A stretch of 7,381 nucleotides of DNA, from the NCBI GenBank assembly GCA_018665625.1, contig JABJCF010000218.1, positions 1 through 7,381 on the forward strand, read 5' to 3'. Both the position numbers and the translations under genes were made by a program. Below, piece by piece: positions 1 through 6,134 of this stretch. This DNA is from Nitrospina sp. GTDB lineage: Bacteria; Nitrospinota; Nitrospinia; Nitrospinales; VA-1. The notes beneath the pieces were generated by a model. It was not told the DNA's origin and searched no databases. It saw only the letters and a program-made list of their open reading frames with translations. Position 1 is the first letter of the stretch; each line of letters begins with the position of its first letter.

Positions 1-111
1 AAACCCATCTTCACCCTTTATATATGGGCTCTATCGAATTTTTCAGGGACGACTATCTTATCAATAAGTAACAAAAGGATCAAAATTATTGGTTTTATAG
101 GCGGGATAGGC

Positions 112-156
112 AAAAAAAAATCCGCTCGCCAGGGAGGTAGAGCAGGCGAGCGGATT
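112..156 (-). terminator. Rho-independent terminator of the response-regulator unit
   Basis: A perfect 12-base-pair inverted repeat (119-130 with 145-156, arms AATCCGCTCGCC / GGCGAGCGGATT) encloses a 14-base loop. It is flanked on the left by an A run at 112-120. Read on the minus strand this is a GC-rich hairpin followed directly by a U tract, the classic intrinsic terminator. It lies about 80 bases past the stop codon of the minus-strand gene ending at 238. The plus-strand side has no T run, so it should work in one direction only. Confidence 0.9.
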
Positions 157-237
157 ACAAAAAGGGGTGGAATATTAATTCCATACTATAGATAGGAAAT
201 GATTAAAAAATATTCCCGAAATTTGTATTTTGCTGCC

Positions 238-1668
238 TTAAAAATTCATTTGACCATTGAAAAGGGTCACCCGGTTACGCCCATCGTTTTTCGCGGCATA
301 CAAAGCTTTATCAGCTTTTGTTATCAGGTCACTATAGTTACTTTCTTTATCCACTTTCAAAGTGGCAACCCCCATACTGACCGTTACTCTATTATCAACA
401 GAGCTATTTTTATGCTCCAGGTTCAAATCAAAAATGGATTTTCTCAGCTTTTCAGCAAGTCCCATCGCGCCTTCGGGACTGGTTTCAGGTAAAATTAACG
501 CAAACTCTTCGCCACCATACCTTGCGGCCATATCAGCAGGGCGTTTCATGGTTTCATCAATCGCAGTCGCGACTTCTTTTAAACAAACATCTCCTTTTTG
601 ATGACCATAGGTATCGTTATAAACCTTGAAAAAATCAAGATCTATCATTACGAGGGAAAAGGGGTATTTGTCCCGTTGCGCCCTTTTCCACTCCTTCTCC
701 AAATACTCATCAAAAAATCGCCGATTAGCTATTCCAGTCAAAGCATCCCTGGTCGCTAATTCTTTTAGTTCTTCCACCGCACCAATCAAACGAGCCTGGG
801 TGCTCAGAAGTTCTTCTTCCATGGCTTTGACTTCAGTAATATTGCGGGCTATGCATAAGGTCCCTAAAAAGTTCTTTTTACTATCTCTCTTAAAAACTAC
901 TTCATCGGGAACGTCCCATAAGCCGAACGCATCCAGTAAAACGGGAATGGCCCTGTTCTGCTCCCATAGAGTAGAATCTTTTTCAACAAGAAGGTTTACC
1001 TCCAAATTATTTGTCGCCAGAGGGCCCACACCCTGGGTTTTGATTTTCGAAATCAAATCTTCTTCATAATCCACGCCTTCTACTTTCTCGACAAATTTGT
1101 CTATGGGTTGGCCTACTATCTCAGAAGGTTCGTATCCTAAAAAGCGAATGGCAGGATTTACAAATTCAATATTTCCATCCACATCTAATCGGAAAATAAT
1201 ATCCGATACCGTTTCAATTATCGTTCGATATTGTTTTTCTCTTTCTAAAAGCGCTCTTTCAGCTAATATAGCCTTTTCACGGAATTCGTGAATTTGAGCA
1301 GCATTACGAACAGACCTTTCTAAAACATCCTCGTTCAATCCATTTTTAGAAACGTAATCCGCAGCACCTTTTTTCATAACCTCTGCGGCCATAGTTTCAT
1401 TGCCCATTCCTGTCAAAACGATAAGAGGTATTTCATTCTCATCCACTTTGCGCAGGTCTTCAATAGCTCCGGCACCCTTAGAGTCAGGAAGGTAGTAATC
1501 GAGCAACACGCAATCAAAATCCTGCGTTTTTAATTTATCAATCCCATCCTTCAAAGTGACTGCCACTTCTAGAAGGACTTTTAGTTTTGACTTATCAAAC
1601 AAACGCTGGATATTTGATCGATCGACTTCGTCATCCTCAATAAATAAAATTTTTAGAAATTCTTTCAT
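238..1668 (-). CDS. Response regulator diguanylate cyclase, REC-PAS-GGDEF
   Basis: A 476-residue cytoplasmic protein predicted to make cyclic di-GMP from two GTP under control of phosphorylation and a sensory domain. The REC domain (about 5-125) has the acidic pocket E11/D12/D13, phosphoacceptor D57, T86 and K108. A PAS domain follows (about 146-280, with VNPAIRFLGY and ending ARNITEV), then a short helical linker. The GGDEF domain (about 305-470) is complete: DALTGIANRR, metal ligand D343, N351, D360, GGEEF at 385-389, and a product-inhibition site R376-P-A-D379 exactly nine residues before the GGEEF. Catalysis and feedback inhibition therefore both look intact. No membrane segment and no partner kinase are visible, and the PAS ligand cannot be told from sequence. 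It lies 129 bases downstream of a second GGDEF regulator on the same strand. The upstream AGGG is too far from the ATG to be a good Shine-Dalgarno, but the start fits the beginning of REC. Confidence 0.93.
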   Translation of the reverse strand: MKEFLKILFIEDDEVDRSNIQRLFDKSKLKVLLEVAVTLKDGIDKLKTQDFDCVLLDYYLPDSKGAGAIEDLRKVDENEIPLIVLTGMGNETMAAEVMKKGAADYVSKNGLNEDVLERSVRNAAQIHEFREKAILAERALLEREKQYRTIIETVSDIIFRLDVDGNIEFVNPAIRFLGYEPSEIVGQPIDKFVEKVEGVDYEEDLISKIKTQGVGPLATNNLEVNLLVEKDSTLWEQNRAIPVLLDAFGLWDVPDEVVFKRDSKKNFLGTLCIARNITEVKAMEEELLSTQARLIGAVEELKELATRDALTGIANRRFFDEYLEKEWKRAQRDKYPFSLVMIDLDFFKVYNDTYGHQKGDVCLKEVATAIDETMKRPADMAARYGGEEFALILPETSPEGAMGLAEKLRKSIFDLNLEHKNSSVDNRVTVSMGVATLKVDKESNYSDLITKADKALYAAKNDGRNRVTLFNGQMNF

Positions 1669-1797
1669 ACTTTTAAAAAACTTTCGCCCTAATTAAAAAA
1701 CAGAAAAACAATACTTTTCCACAAAAACAGTGGCGATTTTAACACGGAATCATTCACGAATGTGATTGGTTTTACATAGAAAACATAAATGGAACTA
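1669..1797. other. Short intergenic gap between the two response regulators
   Basis: This is 129 AT-rich bases. I see no T-rich terminator hairpin for the gene ending at 1798, so read-through into the downstream regulator is plausible. An imperfect dyad at 1748-1767 (AATCA, ten bases, TGATT) lies about 80 bases upstream of the downstream start codon and could be a protein site, but it is weak. No convincing promoter pair was found. Confidence 0.4.
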
Positions 1798-2754
1798 TCA
1801 ACTTACCTGTGACGAGAATGAAACGACCTGATCCCCCCCAGAACTTTTCGCCCTAAGCAAAAATGTTTCCACGGTATCGGCAAACCCATTTACAGACTGG
1901 CCCTCATGATACGCTGAGACACCGAAGCTCATGGAAATTTTGATTTTTTCGTTTTCAACAGAAAGTTTTTCATCAAAAACCTTGCGAAGATTTTCTGCCA
2001 GCCTGGCGGCACCAGCCAAAGGAGTTTCTGGAACAATGATCATAAAGGCTTCTTTGCCCCAGCGGCCTAATGTATCAACCTTTCTACATACCCCAACTAA
2101 ACTTTCAGCCGCTTGACTTATAATATTGTTTGCTCCCGAATCACCCCATTTTTCATGAATATCTTTAAAATGATCAATATCTCCAAGAATGATCGAAAAC
2201 GTTTCATTGCTTCTCTCAAAACGTGAGATTTCATAATCAATTTTATATTTAATATCCCTTCGATTAGATAATTTGGTAAGAGGGTCAATGCGCGAGACCG
2301 CTTTCAATTCGCGGTGAGCTTTTTCTAGTTCATGAAAAAGTTTTTCCCGGTCTTTTTCAGCTGCAATTTTTTCTTGTACGAGGCATTGTTTCTTAATTGT
2401 TTCCTTAACAACCGTTGGCAATAAATGTAAGTACATTCCTGAAGAATCTTTTACCAAATAATCGCTTGCCCCATCCTTCAACGCCTTCACTGCGGTGTCT
2501 TCATCACCCTGCCCTGTGATAATAATGGCTGGGACACCTTCCAACTCAGACAGAATGGTTAGCCCTGAATCATCAGGCACGTGCGAATCCAGCAGCACAA
2601 CATCAAAATTATCTTCTTTCAGAGATTGTCTGGCCTCCCTGCAGGTGCTGATAGCCTTAAGGTCATAATCCAGATTATGAGTTTTAATTAATCGCTGAAT
2701 AGCTTCAACGTCAAACTCGTTATCTTCAAGTAAAAGGACTTTTATTACACTCAT
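1798..2754 (-). CDS. Response regulator with degenerate GGDEF domain
   Basis: A 318-residue cytoplasmic protein. The REC domain (about 3-120) is complete: E10/D11, phosphoacceptor D56 in VVLLDSHVPD, T80 and K102. A charged helical linker (about 121-152) leads to a GGDEF-family domain (about 153-315) starting RIDPLTKLSNRR. Aligned without gaps to PleD-type cyclases, the signature GGEEF is GKEAF (233-237). The usual substrate-binding Asn is H200 and the usual Asp of GHxxGD is N209. The metal ligands D192 and E235 remain. The inhibitory site R224-K-V-D227 is intact. I infer that it is probably not an active diguanylate cyclase and may instead bind c-di-GMP through the RxxD site or pair with the active neighbour. 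No EAL or HD-GYP domain is present. It is the first gene of the leftward unit, with a candidate promoter just upstream. The ATG has no strong Shine-Dalgarno but begins exactly at the REC fold. Confidence 0.9.
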   Translation of the reverse strand: MSVIKVLLLEDNEFDVEAIQRLIKTHNLDYDLKAISTCREARQSLKEDNFDVVLLDSHVPDDSGLTILSELEGVPAIIITGQGDEDTAVKALKDGASDYLVKDSSGMYLHLLPTVVKETIKKQCLVQEKIAAEKDREKLFHELEKAHRELKAVSRIDPLTKLSNRRDIKYKIDYEISRFERSNETFSIILGDIDHFKDIHEKWGDSGANNIISQAAESLVGVCRKVDTLGRWGKEAFMIIVPETPLAGAARLAENLRKVFDEKLSVENEKIKISMSFGVSAYHEGQSVNGFADTVETFLLRAKSSGGDQVVSFSSQVS

Positions 2755-3161
2755 ATTAGGAACTCAAAAAAATAGATATTATGAAAATTTCTTCCCGGTC
2801 TCAAAATGCTTATATCCATCCATCAGGGGAAAACCCAAACAAACGACTTTTACGGTAATTCTTGTATATTTTATGGTTACATATCGAAGTGCCAATAATG
2901 ACAAGGGTATGTCACAATTTTGTTCTTAAACAATTAAATTTGCTCTGGTTACCCAAATTATAGCTCAATTAGCCCTGCCAGGACCATTTTTCGCAATTTT
3001 CATCCCATATTTTTCAGCAAAACCCACTAATCTTGTCAAACAGACCTCTAATTTTCTAGTCAATGGAAATCATTGATTTAAAACAATAGTTAATGCTAAG
3101 CTGGTTCTGTTAATCATCTCAGTGAACCTCTTCTGTACTTTTAATAAAACACCCAATTTCC
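2755..3161. other. Divergent intergenic region, no gene found
   Basis: This is 407 AT-rich bases between the leftward response-regulator unit and the rightward purN operon. I find no coding region above chance length (the best plus-strand frame, from 2898, gives 21 codons), no tRNA-like fold and no recognisable riboswitch. It must hold the promoters of both units. What can be seen is a candidate minus-strand promoter at 2776-2804, a TGACA/TGTCA dyad at 2899-2914, and overlapping dyads at 3060-3079. The unusual length for a simple promoter region leaves room for a regulatory site or small RNA that I cannot demonstrate. Confidence 0.6.
2776..2804 (-). promoter_or_regulatory. Candidate sigma-70-like promoter for the response-regulator unit
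   Basis: On the minus strand a TTGAGA box (2804-2799, five of six to consensus) is followed by a 17-base spacer and TAATAT (2781-2776, four of six). The transcription start would fall near 2769, giving a leader of about 15 bases before the ATG at 2754. Spacing and position are good. The match comes from visual inspection in AT-rich DNA, where chance matches are common. Confidence 0.4.
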
Positions 3162-3788
3162 ATGCCATCCGAAAAATTCAAACTTGCCGTATTGGTTTCC
3201 GGCCGCGGATCAAATCTGCAAGCAATTATTGATAGTATTGAAAAAAATTATCTTAATGCAGAGATATCACTGGTAATGAGCAATGTAAAAGATGCCTATG
3301 CGTTGGAGCGTGGGAAAAAACACGGTTTGGAATGTGTTTTTCTCGATCCTAAAGTTTTCTCCAATCGCAATGATTATGAACTGCGAGTGATTGATCTTCT
3401 GCGATCAAAATCAATAAATTTGGTTTGCCTTGCTGGATTTATGAGGATACTTGGTAAAAACTTTATCGAAGCTTTTCCTGGAAAAATTATCAACATCCAC
3501 CCATCTCTGCTTCCAGCATTTCCAGGGTTAAACGTACAAAAAAGAGCCTTGGAACATGGTGCGAAATTTTCTGGATGCACCGTTCACATTGTGAATGAGG
3601 AGGTCGATGGAGGACCCATCATATTACAGTCCGTTGTTCCTATTAATGATGAAGACGACACGCAATCGCTTTCGGAAAGGATTCTGGAGCAAGAACACAT
3701 CATTTATCCCGAGGCAATCAAATTAATCATAGAAAACAAAGTAGAGTTTTCTGGCCGCCGGGTTTTACGAAAAAAAAAGGGAAATTGA
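3162..3788 (+). CDS. purN: Phosphoribosylglycinamide formyltransferase (GART)
   Basis: A 208-residue cytoplasmic enzyme of purine synthesis that moves a formyl group from 10-formyltetrahydrofolate to GAR, giving FGAR. Length is normal for the family (about 200-215). The phosphate-binding loop SGRGSNLQ is at 13-20. The catalytic trio of the PurN family is visible as N111 and H113 in INIHPSLLPAFPG and D149 in EEVDGGPII. The ATG at 3162 sits just before the first beta strand. No Shine-Dalgarno is evident, and no other in-frame start near it fits better. It is the first gene of the rightward unit, away from the other pur genes as far as the window shows. One base separates its stop from the lolA start. 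The C-terminal RKKKGN is encoded partly by a run of nine A (3770-3778). Confidence 0.96.
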   Translation: MPSEKFKLAVLVSGRGSNLQAIIDSIEKNYLNAEISLVMSNVKDAYALERGKKHGLECVFLDPKVFSNRNDYELRVIDLLRSKSINLVCLAGFMRILGKNFIEAFPGKIINIHPSLLPAFPGLNVQKRALEHGAKFSGCTVHIVNEEVDGGPIILQSVVPINDEDDTQSLSERILEQEHIIYPEAIKLIIENKVEFSGRRVLRKKKGN

Positions 3789-3789
3789 A

Positions 3790-4446
3790 GTGACCCAATT
3801 AATTAAATCCATAATATTAGTTTTTATTGTATCGACAGTGTCATTGAGCCACGCCGAAACCCCTGAACAGAAGGCCTTGGATGCCGTCCAAAAAAACTAC
3901 GAAAAAGTCTTAACTTTTGAAGCTGATTTCACACAAAGCTCTTACGTTAAAATGATGAATAAAACGCAAAATGCAAATGGAACGGTGCAGATCAAAAAAC
4001 CAGGGAAGATGAAATGGACTTACGGCGCTCCCGACACGCAAATTTTAATCAGCAATGGAAAAACACTTTGGCTTTATGCATCCGACGAAGAACAGGTCAC
4101 CAAAGTGCCCATTGAAAGCATCTATTCTTCAAACACTCCCGCCCTATTCCTGGCAGGAAAAGGGAAATTGACAAAGGCCTTCAATGTTGAAAGTGTGAAT
4201 CTGGATAAAAACCCAATTAGCATTACTCTTATTCCAAAGGAAGAAGATCAGGCACTAACCCGGCTACAATTGTTTGCAAACAAGAAAAACTACCAGATTA
4301 CAGGGTCAACCGTGTATGATAAATTAGGAAACAAAACAGAAATTCAATTCAGTAAAATAAAAACAAACCAAAATATTCCTGAAGAAACTTTTCAGTTTCA
4401 AGTGCCTCCCAATGTAGAGGTCTTGGATTATACAAAGCACCCATAA
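3790..4446 (+). CDS. lolA: Outer-membrane lipoprotein carrier protein LolA
   Basis: A 218-residue periplasmic chaperone that takes mature lipoproteins from the LolCDE transporter in the inner membrane and hands them to the outer-membrane receptor. A Sec signal peptide is clear: K6, a hydrophobic core to about residue 18, and a likely cleavage after S-H-A (about residue 22). The mature part shows the LolA pattern: FEADFTQSSY, then GTVQIKKPGKMKWTY, then ISNGKTLWLY with a following EQVTKVP strand, and a C-terminal FQFQVPPNVEVLD. There is no lipobox Cys, so it should be soluble. The start is GTG at 3790, preceded by AAGGG with eight bases of spacing, which is the best Shine-Dalgarno in this operon. 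It begins one base after the purN stop and ends five bases before rseP, so translational coupling is likely. Confidence 0.93.
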   Translation: MTQLIKSIILVFIVSTVSLSHAETPEQKALDAVQKNYEKVLTFEADFTQSSYVKMMNKTQNANGTVQIKKPGKMKWTYGAPDTQILISNGKTLWLYASDEEQVTKVPIESIYSSNTPALFLAGKGKLTKAFNVESVNLDKNPISITLIPKEEDQALTRLQLFANKKNYQITGSTVYDKLGNKTEIQFSKIKTNQNIPEETFQFQVPPNVEVLDYTKHP

Positions 4447-4451
4447 TTATA

Positions 4452-5819
4452 ATGTTCGAGCTATCTCTATTACCTTTTGATGCAATATTAAATTTCGGAA
4501 CCAAAATGTTGGCCTTTTTAGGTGGACTGGCCGCTCTCATTTTTGTTCACGAACTGGGCCATTTCCTTGCAGCACGAAAATGTGGTGTTGTGGTTGAAAA
4601 ATTCGCCCTTGGGTTTGGGCCGAAAATTGTGGGCTTTACACGAGGCGGCACGGAATACCTGATCGCGGCTATTCCCCTGGGTGGTTATGTGAAAATGAAG
4701 GGGGAGGAAGTTGGAGAAGAAGGCACCGATGAAAAAGGGTCTTTCTCTGCTGCTCCGGTGGGTCACCGTCTTGCCATTGCCTTTGCAGGTCCGCTCTTCA
4801 ACATCCTTTTCGCAATAGGAATTTATTACTTTGTCTACCTAATGGGCGTGCCTGCCCTATCTCCAGTAGTGGGCACAGTGAACGAAGAGTCTCCCGCCCT
4901 TGTAGCAGGTTTGGAAACAGGAGATCGTATCCTGGCAATTGGAGAAAAGGAAATATTATATTGGGAGCAGCTCCAAAAAATAGTTCATGATTCCCCCGGC
5001 CGGTCGTTGGATTTCAAAATAGAAAGAAAAAGCAACATTATCCATATTCCCATCGCTCCGGTGGCAGAGCAAATAACCGACCTCTTTGGCGACAAAGAAT
5101 CTGTTGGCCTCATAGGTATAACCCCGCTGGTTCGTAATATCACTTATGTAAAAAGTGATACCCCCGCAGCTCGAGCTGGAATTCAAGTGGGCGATATTCT
5201 TCTGAAAGTGGATGAAACTGAAATTTTTGGATGGGGCGACTTGAAACCTGCCGCAGTAGACAAACCCGGAAAAGAACTGGCATTTCACGTACTGAGAAAT
5301 GGTACTGAGATGGTCTTAAAAATTACCCCAGAAGCAAAAATCACCAAAGACCTGCAAGGAAAAGAAATTGAAATTGGACTGCTCGGCATCGGAATGAGCG
5401 GTGAAATGACCCAGGAAAAATATGGTTTTATCGGAGCCTTTAAGAGAGCCTGCGAAGAAACAGGAAAATTAATTTTCCTCATCGCTGTGAGTATTAAAAA
5501 AATGATATGGGGTTCTATCCCTGCCGATTCCATTGGCGGCCCTATACTGATTTTTCAGATCTACGGGGAACAGGCCGAACAAGGATTCAATGAATTAATT
5601 CGGCTCACTGCATTGTTGAGCATTAATCTTGGCCTTTTAAATCTTCTACCGATTCCGGTATTAGACGGAGGTCATATTTTCTTTTTTCTGATTGAAATAC
5701 TCAAAGGCAAACCGGTCAGCGAAAGAAACAGGGAAAGAGCTCAACAAGTAGGGCTCTTCATGCTCATAAGCCTCATGGTTTTTGCTTTTTACAACGACAT
5801 AATGAGAGTTATCAGCTAA
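4452..5819 (+). CDS. rseP: RseP-type site-2 intramembrane zinc metalloprotease
   Basis: A 455-residue inner-membrane protease of the M50 family. In relatives it cuts membrane-bound anti-sigma factors (such as RseA) within the bilayer and clears remnant signal peptides. The zinc motif HELGH is at 33-37 in the first membrane segment. A second segment (about 106-128) carries AGPLFNILFA. Two PDZ domains follow in the periplasm (about 135-205 and 217-300). The third ligand D405 lies in NLLPIPVLDGG (397-407), and a last membrane segment is near 433-452. Length matches E. coli RseP (about 450). The ATG at 4452 has no Shine-Dalgarno. The next ATG (residue 19) would leave too little of the first membrane helix before HELGH, so 4452 is preferred and coupling to lolA is likely. 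No anti-sigma or sigma factor gene lies in the window, and the common neighbour dxr is absent. Confidence 0.95.
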   Translation: MFELSLLPFDAILNFGTKMLAFLGGLAALIFVHELGHFLAARKCGVVVEKFALGFGPKIVGFTRGGTEYLIAAIPLGGYVKMKGEEVGEEGTDEKGSFSAAPVGHRLAIAFAGPLFNILFAIGIYYFVYLMGVPALSPVVGTVNEESPALVAGLETGDRILAIGEKEILYWEQLQKIVHDSPGRSLDFKIERKSNIIHIPIAPVAEQITDLFGDKESVGLIGITPLVRNITYVKSDTPAARAGIQVGDILLKVDETEIFGWGDLKPAAVDKPGKELAFHVLRNGTEMVLKITPEAKITKDLQGKEIEIGLLGIGMSGEMTQEKYGFIGAFKRACEETGKLIFLIAVSIKKMIWGSIPADSIGGPILIFQIYGEQAEQGFNELIRLTALLSINLGLLNLLPIPVLDGGHIFFFLIEILKGKPVSERNRERAQQVGLFMLISLMVFAFYNDIMRVIS

Positions 5820-5846
5820 TCTCGTTATCACCTAACGTTACCCGCC

Positions 5847-6134
5847 ATGCAGGATGTGAAAAGCAAAATTGAAGACCTGAAAAGCGTTGCGGAGAAATTG
5901 GCAATTGAAATTGAAATTACCAATCTCAACGATCAGGAATTCCAAATACAAAGCGGGTACTGCAAAATGAATGGGAAAGATTTAATCCTTTTGGACAAAA
6001 ATCTCTCGCTTCAAGAGCAATCAGAGGTCATACTCCAAGCTTTGAAAAATTTTGATCTCGAAAATATATATGTGGCCTCGTGGATTCGAGAATTCATTGA
6101 ATTAGAAAGCAACAAAAATGACACTTCTAAATAA
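5847..6134 (+). CDS. Small protein of unknown function
   Basis: I do not recognise this 95-residue protein with certainty. It is acidic and soluble-looking, with no signal peptide, membrane segment or cysteine cluster (one Cys, in SGYCKMNGKDLILLDK). The predicted layout is an N-terminal helix (1-22), a few strands around 23-52, then helices with the run FDLENIYVASWIREFIE near the C terminus. The GYC-x-hNGK strand followed by a helix and FDLE-x-IYV resembles a short conserved hypothetical protein I associate with other Gram-negative genomes, but that is memory, not a search. It starts 27 bases after rseP with no clear Shine-Dalgarno, and its last 17 bases overlap the start of the pepM fusion in another frame. 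Co-translation with pepM is therefore likely, though a functional link is only inferred. Confidence 0.75.
   Translation: MQDVKSKIEDLKSVAEKLAIEIEITNLNDQEFQIQSGYCKMNGKDLILLDKNLSLQEQSEVILQALKNFDLENIYVASWIREFIELESNKNDTSK

Noticed and set aside
1..111. Left edge searched for the end of a neighbouring gene
   Set aside because: Plus-strand stops occur (65-67, 69-71) and no domain-like translation could be recognised. A five-base CCCAT/ATGGG pairing near 4-28 is too weak to call.
199..492. Plus-strand open frame of 97 codons at the left end
   Set aside because: It overlaps the C-terminal GGDEF region of the minus-strand gene, with no motif and no Shine-Dalgarno. It is a chance frame.
626..1069. Plus-strand open frame of 147 codons opposite the REC-PAS-GGDEF gene
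   Set aside because: It lies wholly antisense to a clear domain-bearing gene. Its product is rich in Ser, Lys and Arg, shows no family motif, and has no ribosome site.
1719..1733. CCAC-N7-GTGG hairpin between the two response regulators, as a possible terminator
   Set aside because: The stem is four base pairs. On the minus strand it is followed by AAAAGTATTG instead of a U tract, so it should not terminate that transcript.
2898..2963. A 21-codon plus-strand frame in the divergent intergenic region
   Set aside because: It is short, has no ribosome-binding site, and its composition is as expected by chance in AT-rich DNA.
4506..4508. Alternative rseP start at the internal ATG (residue 19)
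   Set aside because: It would leave only about 14 residues before HELGH, too few for the first membrane helix, whereas the 4452 start gives the full segment.
5823..5837. Small hairpin CGTTA-TCACC-TAACG between rseP and the next gene, as a possible terminator
   Set aside because: It has only five base pairs with no following T run, and the genes on both sides are closely packed on the same strand.
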